Assembly: GCA_022559845.1 (NCBI GenBank)
Contig: CM040127.1
Location: 31,830,708-31,894,707 of the forward strand
Length of the DNA stretch: 64,000 nt
Reading direction: 5' to 3'
Source of the DNA: Amorphophallus konjac
Lineage: Eukaryota; Streptophyta; Magnoliopsida; Alismatales; Araceae
Numbering within the stretch: position 1 is the first letter of the stretch; each line of letters opens with the position of its first letter. A model generated the notes under the pieces. That model was not told the origin of the DNA. It was given only the letters and a program-made list of their open reading frames with translations, and did no database searches. Shown here piece after piece: positions 54,414 to 64,000 of the stretch. A program made the translations under genes and the position numbers.

Positions 54414-55737
54414 GTGGTGTCCGTGACGCTCACGGGCCAAGGGGAGTACGATCGCCCGACTCCCACAAGCCCTGGCCTGCTCGACAGACCGCCCACATGA
54501 ACGGGCACAACATACGGGGCACGTTAATGAACGCGGCACAAACCACGAGCACGTTCATGATGAACGCGGTCCGAACGACAACCACAATCCACGGTTAACG
54601 CGCCTTTTACCCCAGGCGCGAGACGGCGCTGACTGTTGACACGCCTGGTCTCCTGAGCGCGTTGATCCTTTGATGCAGCAAACACCCCGGGCGCGACAAG
54701 GTCGTTGACCGTTGACGCGACCCACACCTTAAGCGGGTCAATGCGTTGACGCGGTGGGTCCCCCAGTCATGTCAAACATGTTGATGTGGCAGAGCCGGCG
54801 ACCGCGACAAGGTCACGCTCAGTCTCCTGAGCGCGTTCTCAACCGCCTTACTGTTCATCTACCTCGATGAACGCGGTAGCGCGATACGTCGCTTTTATGA
54901 AGAACGCGGCCACTATGGTGGGCGCGTTCTCGACCCGAAACTGAAAAACGGCGAATCCGCAGAAAAACCCCATTCCACGCCCCCATTCACACCCATGTGA
55001 AGGGGAAAATAAGGGGAAACCATTCCCCAACCTCTCTAGCACCGAGAGGACTCATTTAAGCCCCGAAAATGTGATTCAAGCGCGAAATCCAGCTCACACC
55101 CCAAAATCATGCATTTTCACCCCGACGGAGAAATAAACCCACTCTGCTCGCCTAGGGCTACTAAACTCACGGGAAAGGAAGTACACGAGCTAGGAAACCA
55201 TGCCCCTACCTCCACAGACAATTCTACGCACCGTGGACGCCGTTTCGTCACGAAATGCCCCGCGAACCACCGTCGACGCCCCGAGCTGGCGAACGATGAA
55301 CATCACGCCTCCACCTCGATCCTCGCTCCATCCTCGCCGCTCCACGCCCCATGAACCTCGCCACCTCACCCCTGTCCACCTTCGTTGGTGGCCAGAGAAG
55401 AGAGGGAGAGAGGAGAGAGCGTGAGAAGAGAGAGGGAGAGAAGAGAGAAATGAGAGTGAGGGAGAGAGAGAAAAGGGGGTTTTGATATAGAAAATCTGAA
55501 AATTCTGGAAAATATCAAAAATAAGAAAAAATACTCCCCACGATCCTCGAAAAATGCACAATGCAGTGGTAGCGTCCCGGAGTAGGAGAACGTAACGGTT
55601 CGCCCCACATGGGGTTCCGAAGATCCGACAGATAAAAACACGTGTAACTCGCTAAGCTCAATCCGGGACCCACGAAAGCGATCCGAAACCCACAAATCTA
55701 GATCCGAATAATATCCGAGAAAATCCAGGGCGTTACA
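54414..55737 (-). repeat. 3' LTR of the Del-like element, truncated
   Basis: Starts TGTAACGCCC (minus strand) directly after the polypurine tract. Matches the front of the LTR at 7786 through the CT tract (55395-55475) and the ACAGGGGTGAGG block. It ends at 54414 against the Tat LTR. Confidence 0.75.
54500..54930 (-). repeat. GAACGCG/CGCGCC hairpin array in the Del-like LTR
   Basis: Hairpins include CGCGCCT/AGGCGCG (near 54599-54620), CGCTCAG/CTGAGCG (near 54817-54835), TGAACG/CGTTCA (near 54526-54555), and GAACGCGGCC with GGGCGCGTTC (near 54903-54931, one mismatch). Same position in the LTR as the GACCGC array at 8555-9150. Confidence 0.7.
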
Positions 55738-55755
55738 ACCCTCCCCCCTTAAAGA
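55738..55755 (-). promoter_or_regulatory. Polypurine tract of the Del-like element
   Basis: Minus-strand CTTTAAGGGGGGAGGGTT immediately precedes the LTR start, the usual form in this lineage. Confidence 0.75.
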
Positions 55756-58519
55756 AATTTCATCCTCGAGATTAAGGACTAGCACCAAGCCACATGGGAA
55801 AGACATCTTAACCAACTCATAACGCTGTCAGAGCCTCAGCACCGAAAACTTCGATTCTCGCGAAAGCACTGATCTTGAGGGATACAGCCAAACCATAATC
55901 ACGAGCAACACCTCGCTCTGCACACAGCACACCTCGATCATCGGAGCAGGTGTAACATAGAAACACGAGTCTGGTATCACCTCAGTCACAACGAAAACCA
56001 CTCATGGCACCGATGCCACCATCTCACTCACCGAGGAGACACAGTACTCATTACGAGAGACAGCCACCGCTCCAACCACGCTCGTCTGACCAACCAAACG
56101 TTAGCCTCTCTACCATCTGACCGCCACAAATCCGTTGGCTCCACGCCAAGGACCATCTTACACCTGGCAAGACGAACGCCAACAACAACACGGGACCAAC
56201 TCTATCAGAACACAACCTTCGAGAAAGCCTAGATCCCAATCGGAAAAGCACATCACGAAAACGGCCACCAAAGGCCTCACTTGCACACGGCTCTCGCCAT
56301 TCTCAAGCCACTACAACCAGCATCTTCTGTCCATGAAAGACCATCCACCAGTCACCAGACACTCGCCAACGGGAAACCCTTGACTCACTCAGCTTCTTCC
56401 TTCTCTCCTTGTCCTTCACCAGGTCTGAAGGGCACATTCCAAATCTCGACAGGCCATCCGTTGACTCTCGCACAGACCAACACTACATCCGATCTCGAGC
56501 CTCTCGCCTACTCTACCCTCTGAGGGGAGCACGGTGAACCAAATGACAAGATCTGGAGTCTTCGGTCTTCACCTCACTCAACTCAGACTTACAGGGGAAT
56601 CCTCCCATGCTGGTCACCAGACCAAGGATCACCTCTCCGACGCCAGCGTCTCATCAGAGACCTCCGCACACAGGAGCCGTACAACACCCTGTCTCATCAA
56701 ATCCTATCTCATCTTAATTACTCCAACTGGACGCTTGCCAATCCCGATTCCGCTCTTACCACAGAGCCACGGGACACAACCTGAGCAATTCACGACACGC
56801 AACTCCCAAACAGGAAAGTGCTACCTGCCACCACAACATCCTGGTTGACGACGCCGTGACCAAAGTACATGGGTCCCCAGACAATATGCATCTCACCATG
56901 GTCGACCACTCGGTCAACTTGACCAGCCACTCGTAGCCACCAATTGGGACCCATAATCTCTCAGAGATCACTTCTCCAAAACACAACCTCATCCGAGAAC
57001 ACAACTTCCGACACACAAATAGGGTACTCATGCGGTGCACTCGCCAACATATTTCTCCAACTCTCCATCCTACCAGTGCCGTGAACCACAAGATCTCAAG
57101 CTAGCAACGGCACGGCAACAACACGTCTAACACCAAAGAACCAATCCTCCAATACCCAACACATCCTCAAGAATCCACCCGTAGCATCCAATGCTATGAT
57201 CCTTGCACTCTGATCCACACGCATAGCCATTACAACGGCAAGTCGGGATCCTCCATCGCAACAATCCTCTGCAACTCCACAGGCTCCGATCCTCCACACA
57301 TCGGAAAACACAACACCAGCCGCAAATTCCTCATGAACACCGCCCCAACTGGCACTCGTCCTTCCGGAACAGTGCCAACACACCCTTACATACCAGGGAA
57401 ATGGGCACGACTTCTCACAGGCAACCACCTTGCCAAAACACAAGACGAGTCTCGCACGGACTTCATGGCACACCGAGGCCAACTAATCCGAACACATGAT
57501 GCAAGGTGACGAACCTTAACCAAACACGATTCTCTCCATCCAAAGGAGAAACTCAATACACCTCCAACCAACGGAACGTCTCCATGCTCGACCTGACCTC
57601 GAACCTTGCACACGCTAGGAACAACACCTTCTAGCACTAGGAAAACCATTACTTCCGTCAGGCCAGCAACTCCGACAACACTCAACAAGTGTTTCGTCGA
57701 ACCACGGTCACAGCATCTCTCGATGCACCACCACTGCAATTCCTCGAACGGCAACACGCCATGCCAAGAGCCGCAGCACGAGCCATAACCGGCAACCGCC
57801 AACGCTCATCCTCGAGTCCCGAACTCACCGCGAAACCTTCACATCTCACGCCAAATCCACGGCGAACACAACCCATTCGCACATAGGAGCATATGAGCAA
57901 GAACTTACTGGGACGCCTCCACCCAACCCTACCTCAAAATCCGTGAAAATAATCAAGACCGACACGTCAATGCTGACGTCACAGAGCATGATAAGGAAAT
58001 CAGGCTCGACAAATTAGCAGCTCACCAAGAAGATCCTCCGCTCACCCGGGCACACCTCTCGACCAGAGCACCCGCTCTGCCACCTCAAATCACAATCTCA
58101 ACGCCTCAGGGGCTGGATAAACCTCAAGTTGGAGTGGCCAAACTCTATAACAGCTCACTCAGAGCACACTCACAGCCACTTAATCACGAGCAATCCTCGC
58201 CAACCACCTGACCTCACTACAAATTCCTCGAACGCAGCACAGTAGATTCGCACCTGCTGGCAACCTCTGCCCAACGCAGCACAACTGGGGCCACCATCCA
58301 TCGAGAAGAAATCTCTCTATCACATCCCTTAGGCCCCATGCCGGCACTCCGATGAAAACGACAACCACCTTCACAGCGCTAACACAGCGCACTTAAGCTC
58401 TCACGCGATAAACCAACCAGAAAATAAACACAAAACCCTATGCCGGCTACCGATTGTATTGGACCTTACGGACTCTGACCACTACAATAACTTGAATTCC
58501 CATGTATGTCCACAACCAC
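55756..58519 (-). other. Internal region of the Del-like element, non-coding
   Basis: CA-rich plus strand (GT-rich minus strand). Minus frames near 56756-57091, 57096-57482 and 57386-57802 are Val/Cys/Trp-rich without retroviral motifs. No protease, RT or integrase signature seen. Confidence 0.6.
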
Positions 58520-58531
58520 GCTCTGATACCA
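58520..58531 (-). promoter_or_regulatory. Primer binding site, initiator-tRNA-Met type (Del-like element)
   Basis: Minus-strand TGGTATCAGAGC. The LTR end GGGTCGCTACGG precedes it on the minus strand. Confidence 0.75.
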
Positions 58532-59425
58532 ACCGTAGCGACCCAAGATCCGGATACCAGGAAAGGAACCCGATACCATTCGACTCCTGGCCCGCCGCCC
58601 ACGAGTCGGGACTCGGAAGGGCTAAAAAGGAGTGTGGAGGTTCAAAGAAATAAGAAATAAGATAGGATAATTCAACAATTCACAAAAATAAACAAACAAC
58701 TACAACAGAGTCCATCCCAACAGAAGTACAGTCTAAGGCAGAAGAACGTACCCAACACCGAGTGAACACTCGACCCGACGAGCTGGCAACTAAGAACCTC
58801 CGCACAGCACCCTCAAAGCACGAGAAAGAACCGCCGCACCTGAAAAGTAGGGGTGAGCCTCCTCTCACTGGCTCAGTAGGGGTCCCGCGGAACCCCAACC
58901 GTAAACAACAGTGGTAGCGGAAAGCAACAACAACAGTAGGAACGGCACTCGGTGGCTGGGAAAACCTCGGCTCCACAGCTACTCATACTGTACCGGAAAA
59001 CACGCCCCAATCTCATAGTCGGGGGACCACCGAACTAATGGGAAAACATCTGGCTATGCTACCAGAAGAAACATCACGACAACGCTGTCATGGACCACGC
59101 ACCGTCTAGGGAAAAACCCTTGGTGACGCTTATCGGGACCCTAGAACTTTACCTCGGGAACACACCCGGAAACTACACGTAAAATCACGTCTCGCAGACG
59201 GGAAATGGAAACTCGAGTCACGTGAAACTCACGTCAAGTGACAGGAGCACTGCTCACCAGAAGTAAATCTGGATGCGTCCACTGACGACTTAGTCCGCGC
59301 CTCAAGTGTCTCGCTGCGATGCCCCAGACGGAGACAGAGACACAACAGTAACCAGTACCACGAACAAGGACTAGCTGGGGTCGCGCTCGTCAGCACGAGT
59401 CCGACAGCCCCCAACTAAGTGTGCA

Positions 59426-59758
59426 TGCAACGACCCGAGAATCCGATTACCGGGAAGACCCGATAACCCGAGACTCGCACCGCCACCCACGAGTCCGAAG
59501 ACTAGGAAGGGTTAGAAGGATGGTATGGAAACTACACAAGTATCACAAGTAATTGCATAAATTAAACAGTTATAACAATTAAGCAGGAGATAAATTAACA
59601 TTTTACATGGTCCATAATATAATAATAAAATAATAATAGTCAACAACTAGTACAGAGACAAGAAAAGAAAGTACAGCTACACTGGACATACCCCGGCTCT
59701 GACCTCTGGCACTAACGCTTGGCGCCTGAACCGCGCTGACGCGGCGGCGACATGGGAA
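59426..59758 (-). mobile_element. End of another Del-like LTR, nested
   Basis: TGCAACGACCCG at 59426 parallels GTAGCGACCC at the LTR end near 58537, and the following CACGAGTCCGAAGACTAGGA parallels the same region there. So a second LTR copy begins at 59426, inside the first, and is then cut by the CRM-like element at 59759. Confidence 0.5.
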
Positions 59759-60185
59759 TGGATCGACGGCACTCCGGGACGCGAATAGGACGGGAACGGA
59801 TAACTGCTATCTCACACAGCTCGGCCGCACGTCGGACGGTCTCACACCGGGCGACACTCAAACTCACAAAGAGAAAGAGGGAAGGAAATGAAAGAGGGGA
59901 AACTCTCTCATGCATAAACCAAACCTTTCATTCTATTCATCAAATCATATCTCGTAACACTCTTGGCCTTCCTTTATATAGGAGGAGGCTATAGCAACCA
60001 CACCTTTCAAACTTTACAAATAGCACATATGTCCTTAGCCTAATAAAACAAGCTTACTTACCTAACTTTTGACTTGGAGGTTTTAACCAAATAAAATACA
60101 CAAAACGCACATGTTTATTAACTATGACTTAGCCAAATAAGACGAAAGTAAAAAATACATGTACTAATACATGTATGTTACACAA
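59759..60185 (-). repeat. 3' LTR of the CRM-like element (minimum extent)
   Basis: Matches 63574-64000 with scattered single-base differences. TATATAAA at 59973-59980 (minus strand) is the likely TATA box. The upstream limit is unknown because the other copy leaves the window; in CRM elements the LTR may overlap the end of the pol frame. Confidence 0.8.
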
Positions 60186-60223
60186 ATACGTACAATACAA
60201 ATACACACAAATAAATATTATGC

Positions 60224-61939
60224 TCAGGACGCCGAGTCTTCAAACGAGTCGCCGAGCCATAGGCTCGGTGCAGTGGCGGTGCGGTGTCGGCTCCGGGCAT
60301 TGGGCCCGGCAGTGGGCCCGGTGTCCCCACCAACCCTCCCGGGGCGGCTGGAACTCGACTCCGTCGAGTAAGGGGAAACACTGCTGTGGTAGTGCTCCAG
60401 CAAGTCTGGATCGAGGCGCTGAAGATCTTCCCGGCTGATCCAGGAATCATCAGAAGGTGGACGGTCCCACCAGCGGTCAAGGTAGCGCTGGTACTCCTTT
60501 CTCCGTGTAGTGGTCACCTGCTCATCCAGTATCCTCTCAATATGCTCGCGCGGTGCTCTCAAGGATGTGGGACGCACATGGGTGGGATCACTCTCAAGGG
60601 GAAGAGAAGGCTCGAAAGAATCACTGGGAATCGCTGTGGGTTCCTTGTAGGCCACTAGGTCTGCCACATTAAAGGTCGAGCTAATCCCCTCTTCGGGAGG
60701 TAAGTCCACAACATGGGCATTGGCGCCAATCTTCCGCATGATTGGGAAGGGAGCATCACTACAGGCTTGTAACTTTTCAACGGCTCCCGAGGGGAGTCGT
60801 TCGGGCCGGGCCCGTACCATAACTAAGTCACCTTCTTGAGATTCATGGTGATGTCTATGCGAATCAACTGACTCATGCAGACTAATGACGTGCTGTGCAA
60901 ACTCTTCGGCTGACTTGGACAATCTAGACTCGAGGGGAAGGTTGGGTAGGGTGGACCCAGGGACAAGCTCAATAGCGTGTTGTACATCACGCAAGGGAGG
61001 GAGTCGAGAAGGCAAGTCCTCGAGAACGATGCCTTGGGAGTCCAACAGTATGGCCGGGTCTTCAGCTGGGACTGAGACTCGAGACTCCTCGGGTGTGATG
61101 GTGACGTCAACAGCCAAAATAGGAGCACCCTCAGCAACCCCTCTATTTAGCTCACCGACATTTATGGAGTCAAGGCGCCTAACTAGGTCATGACTAACCT
61201 TAGGGGCCTCAGAAACGGGTGTGATAGATGCAGGAGAATAAGGAAGGGGAGGTTTCCCTTCAGTGGGAGTTTGGGGACTCTCCTGAACTTTGGGAGTTCC
61301 AGTGGGGGTGGAGGTGGAACTCTTTCCTGGGGTCACCTTTGGGGGTACTGGGTACAACTGAATCTTCTTCCCGTTATAGGAGAAGGAACACTGATTGGAC
61401 CGACCAAACGTAGCTAGGTCTACATCATAGATCCATGGTCGTCCTAAGATGACGCTCCTGGCCTTCATAGGCATTACGTCACATAAGATTTGTCCTTGGT
61501 ATGACTGGAATTGGATGGGAATGACACATGTGGTGGTGACTGGGATAGAAGCGTCATCGACCCAAGCCACGTTGTATGGCCTTGGATGAGGGTGCGTAGG
61601 TAGGCCTAAACGGGGGACAAAGTCTGAAGAGACTGCATTGATACAGCTCCCGTTGTCAAGGATTACCTTGCAGGGATGAGAGTTCACCATGACGTAGGTT
61701 TGAAAGATAGAGGTTTGACGCCAATCGTCCTCCTGGGGTGTTGAGAGACAGCGAACTACACCCAATCTTTTCTGGCTAGAACTCTCGGCAATGTCTCCTA
61801 CCTGCATGTACTCGACATGCGTGCCATCAAATATTGTATCCATTTCCTCAAACTGGGCGATGAGGTCAGGATCGGCCATATATCTTTCCTGTTCCATGCG
61901 TTCTAGACGGCCTGATGAATTCCTAGACCAACGTGGCAT
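60224..61939 (-). CDS. Protease / integrase C-terminus fusion of a CRM-like element
   Basis: Intact frame of about 571 codons from the first ATG (open further up to 61978). Residues 20-75 are a Gag-Pol linker. Residues about 88-195 are an aspartic protease with VILDNGSCINAV (Asp about 95), then VILGRPW. A Pro/Thr-rich linker follows. Residues 313-334 hold LPPLRDVQHAIELVPGS, which normally stands at the start of RT. Directly after it, from about 338, comes the integrase C-terminus (GDLVMVR, then ISSTFNVADLVAYKEP), then a tail. RT, RNase H and the integrase catalytic core are missing without loss of frame. The active-site triad reads D-N-G, not the usual DTG or DSG. It may be a maintained product of a non-autonomous element or an accident of deletion. 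Confidence 0.8.
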   Translation of the reverse strand: MPRWSRNSSGRLERMEQERYMADPDLIAQFEEMDTIFDGTHVEYMQVGDIAESSSQKRLGVVRCLSTPQEDDWRQTSIFQTYVMVNSHPCKVILDNGSCINAVSSDFVPRLGLPTHPHPRPYNVAWVDDASIPVTTTCVIPIQFQSYQGQILCDVMPMKARSVILGRPWIYDVDLATFGRSNQCSFSYNGKKIQLYPVPPKVTPGKSSTSTPTGTPKVQESPQTPTEGKPPLPYSPASITPVSEAPKVSHDLVRRLDSINVGELNRGVAEGAPILAVDVTITPEESRVSVPAEDPAILLDSQGIVLEDLPSRLPPLRDVQHAIELVPGSTLPNLPLESRLSKSAEEFAQHVISLHESVDSHRHHHESQEGDLVMVRARPERLPSGAVEKLQACSDAPFPIMRKIGANAHVVDLPPEEGISSTFNVADLVAYKEPTAIPSDSFEPSLPLESDPTHVRPTSLRAPREHIERILDEQVTTTRRKEYQRYLDRWWDRPPSDDSWISREDLQRLDPDLLEHYHSSVSPYSTESSSSRPGRVGGDTGPTAGPNARSRHRTATAPSLWLGDSFEDSAS

Positions 61940-61978
61940 GCACGAGCTTGGACCTAGGTTATGCAATCCTGAGACCAA

Positions 61979-62744
61979 AAATTAGCAAGTTATGGACCCA
62001 GCTGATTATGTAAAGAGTCAATTTGAAGGGATCGGTCAGGAAAAGTTACCTCCTGACAATTAGGGGCCCTAATGTGGCAGTTCTAGGGCCTAAGGATAGG
62101 CGCATACAAGCTCTCGCTTTCCGTCCACAGTGATGCACTCAGAAGACAGGATGCATGTTTCGGGCTCTCGCTCACTTCGCACGGCAAATGATAAGGATAC
62201 TAAATGAGTAAGTTTGGAGCGCGTACCTAGCTGGCTGAAAAGCCGAGCTTCGACCGGAGACGAAGGCTAGCGGGGACGTGCGTGCCCGCACGGCGTCGAA
62301 GAAGCTTCACCGGTTACAAAAATTCACTCCACGTAGGGAGGATTTATTACAAAATCGCTTAAAATTTCCCACCCAGGGGAACAAATCACTCCAGACTTTC
62401 TCCGCACAGGGAGACTTAGAAGCACTAAAACTCCGTGAATTACGGACTGTGTGTCGGCGATCGGGCGACTCAACCGTTGATCGAGCCATGATTGTGGACC
62501 CGGGTGTCACACAAAATAATTTAAACAATTGATATGTTGATATATATATAAATATATTGATATATATATATATATATTATTATATATATCATATATATTA
62601 AATATATATATTCAACACTTTTTTGACTTTTTTTCTTTCCACTTTTTTTTCTTCAACCTTCCTTCTTTCTCTCAAACCTTCCTCTTCAAACCTCTCTTTT
62701 CTGACTTCATTCCCCCCCCCTTTTTTTTCAAACCGGCTTTGCGT
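61979..62744 (-). other. Internal region of the CRM-like element, no gag
   Basis: No capsid or zinc-knuckle sequence on either strand. Contains an AT microsatellite (62531-62610). Confidence 0.6.
62531..62610. repeat. AT microsatellite
   Basis: Nearly pure TATATA with a few breaks. Confidence 0.95.
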
Positions 62745-63215
62745 GTCTCACGCGGCTGGGCAGTCAGCAAAGGCTGGCGGGGTAGGTGGCGAGCTCGGTG
62801 GCGCGCGCAGGCGGGCCGGCCAGGTGTAGGCGCGGCCGAGCGGGCCGCGCTGGCGCTGTGCCGAACCCACGCAGGGGCGCGGGGAGGGCGCTGGCCACGG
62901 GCGCACAGAGGCGCGAGGGGCGTTGGGTGGGTAGAGCACGCATGGCGCGGGGCGGGACGGCCGAGCGCGCAGGGCGCGGGGTCGGGCGCAGGGAGGCGGG
63001 CTCGAGCGGGCCGGCGCGGGGCTTGGGTCGGACGGGCGCGGGGCGCGCACCGGGTGGGCGCAGGGCGAGTGCGGGGCGGCCTCGGCAGGGCGTGGGCGCG
63101 TGCTCGCCTGGGCGCGGGAGGGTTGGGTCGCGGGGGCTCGCCCGGGCGCGGGCGATGCAGGCGGTGGCGCCTGCGGGTGGCCGCGGCGGAGCAGATGGCC
63201 GTTGTGGCCAGGCAG
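62745..63215. repeat. Extremely GC-rich low-complexity island
   Basis: About 470 bases dominated by GGGCGC, GCGCGGGG and GGCCG, in otherwise AT-rich surroundings (poly-T and CT tracts on both sides). Frames open on both strands translate into Arg/Pro/Ala or Gly/Arg/Ala repeats, as any such GC-rich DNA would; I do not call a gene. Confidence 0.75.
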
Positions 63216-63298
63216 AACTTCAAACCGGGCACATGCGACAATGTTAACTGTGAACTCCCCTTTTTTTTTCAAATTCGGTCTTCTGCTTTGCGCAAATA

Positions 63299-63545
63299 TG
63301 AGAGAGAGATAACTAAGAGAGAGAGAGAGAGAAATGAACAGGGAGAGAGAGATGAACCGAGAGAGAAAGAGAAACTGAGAGGGAACAAGATTTTTTTTTC
63401 TCAATTTTTTTTCTATCTCTTTTTTTTTCTCAAGATCTTCCTGCTATTTTTTTCCCTCTTTTTTTCAAAGTTCTTTCTTTTTTTTCACTCTAGCAACCTA
63501 GAGAGAGAAAGAGAGAGACGTCAGGGACGTCGGGATCGTCGAAGG
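63299..63545. repeat. AG microsatellites and T-rich tracts
   Basis: GAGAGA runs (63299-63380 and about 63500-63520) with a T-rich block between (63390-63490). Leader of the CRM-like element on the minus strand. Confidence 0.8.
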
Positions 63546-63555
63546 CGCCGTGTTA

Positions 63556-63568
63556 GGCTCTGATACCA
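63556..63568 (-). promoter_or_regulatory. Primer binding site, initiator-tRNA-Met type (CRM-like element)
   Basis: Minus-strand TGGTATCAGAGCC, five bases after the LTR end at 63574. Confidence 0.85.
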
Positions 63569-63573
63569 ATTTG

Positions 63574-64000
63574 TGGATCGACGGCACTCCGGGACGCGAA
63601 CAGGACGGGAATGGATAACTGCTATCTCACACAGCTCGGCCTCACGCCGGACGGTCTCACACCGGGCGACACTCAAACTCACAAGAGAAAGAGGGAAGGA
63701 AATGAAAGAGGGGAAACTCTCTCATGCATAAACCAAACCTTTCATTCTATTCATCAAATCATATCTCGTAACACTCTTGGCCTTCCTTTATATAGGAGGA
63801 GGCTATAGCAACCACACCTTTCAAACTTTACAAATAGCACATATGTCCTTAGCCTAATAAAACAAGCTTACTTACCTAACTTTTGACTTGGGGGTTTTAA
63901 CGAAATAAAATACACAAAACACACATGTTTATTGACTATGACTTAGCCTAATAAGACGAAAGTAAAAAATACATGTACTAATACATGTATGTTACACAAA
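63574..64000 (-). repeat. 5' LTR of the CRM-like element, cut by the window end
   Basis: Starts TGGATCGACGG on the plus strand and pairs with the left LTR at 59759. Confidence 0.85.

Larger units (their letters stand above)
54414..59425 (-). mobile_element. Non-coding Del-like LTR element (LARD-like)
   Basis: Minus-strand order: 5' LTR remnant (59425-58536), primer site (58531-58520), 2.8-kb internal region, polypurine tract (55755-55738), 3' LTR (55737-54414, cut by the Tat element). The internal region has frames up to about 140 codons but none resembles gag or pol, so this is a large non-autonomous derivative needing a partner. Confidence 0.65.
59759..64000 (-). mobile_element. CRM-like Ty3/gypsy derivative, runs off the window
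   Basis: Left 3' LTR (from 59759) and right 5' LTR (from 63574) are near-identical over the 427 bases available before the window ends. A Met-type primer site (63556-63568) lies next to the right LTR. The interior has a single long ORF (protease joined to integrase C-terminus) and about 1.6 kb without gag. It cannot move alone. Confidence 0.8.

Noticed and set aside
56756..57802. Minus-strand frames of 110-140 codons in the Del-like interior
   Set aside because: No retroviral or host domain; Cys/Val/Trp-rich composition follows the GT bias.
62672..63563. Overlapping long frames on both strands in the GC island
   Set aside because: GC-rich low-complexity DNA lacks stop codons by composition; no domain is visible.

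Overview
This is nuclear DNA from a flowering plant. The evidence is spliced genes with GT-AG introns, plant-type LTR retrotransposons (Sirevirus copia; Tat-, Del- and CRM-like Ty3/gypsy), a plant L1-type LINE, and MITEs. The one likely host gene has very GC-rich exons, as is common in monocots, but I cannot name the species. The sequence is a scaffold: positions 21678-21777 are an N gap.

Layout. 1-1440 is intergenic with a tRNA-derived SINE-like piece. 1721-2450 is a small four-exon coiled-coil gene of unknown function, the only convincing host gene. 3955-6287 is an ORF1-only LINE (minus strand, 13-bp target-site duplication). 6451-6688 is a MULE-type MITE. 7786-9347 starts a Ty3/gypsy LTR on the plus strand, interrupted by a Sirevirus (9348 to the N gap, minus strand) with 2.67-kb LTRs. 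21778-24130 holds LTR debris, a gypsy Gag zinc-knuckle fragment and a second LINE ORF1 fragment. 24131-32474 is Del-like LTR material on the minus strand, carrying two hAT-type MITEs (25069-25723 and 30714-31528) and a 3.55-kb solo LTR (26518-30068) with a perfect 5-bp duplication. 32475-34250 is a decayed Del-like gag-pol fragment.

34251-54413 is a 20.2-kb Tat-lineage Ty3/gypsy element. It has gag-protease with a G-patch, RT with two RNase H domains, and integrase. Between pol and the 3' LTR it carries two antisense plant-mobile-domain genes, one with at least eight exons. 54414-59758 is a non-coding Del derivative on the minus strand plus part of another LTR. 59759-64000 is a CRM-like element on the minus strand whose only long ORF joins protease directly to the integrase C-terminus.

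The most unusual signal is not a gene. Several LTR families here carry arrays of short imperfect hairpins, about 20-25 nt each, with a family-specific stem. In the Tat element there are roughly 45, found only in its non-coding parts: leader, spacers, the first intron of the antisense gene, and U3. The arm sequences change from unit to unit while pairing is often kept. I found no standard feature class that explains this.
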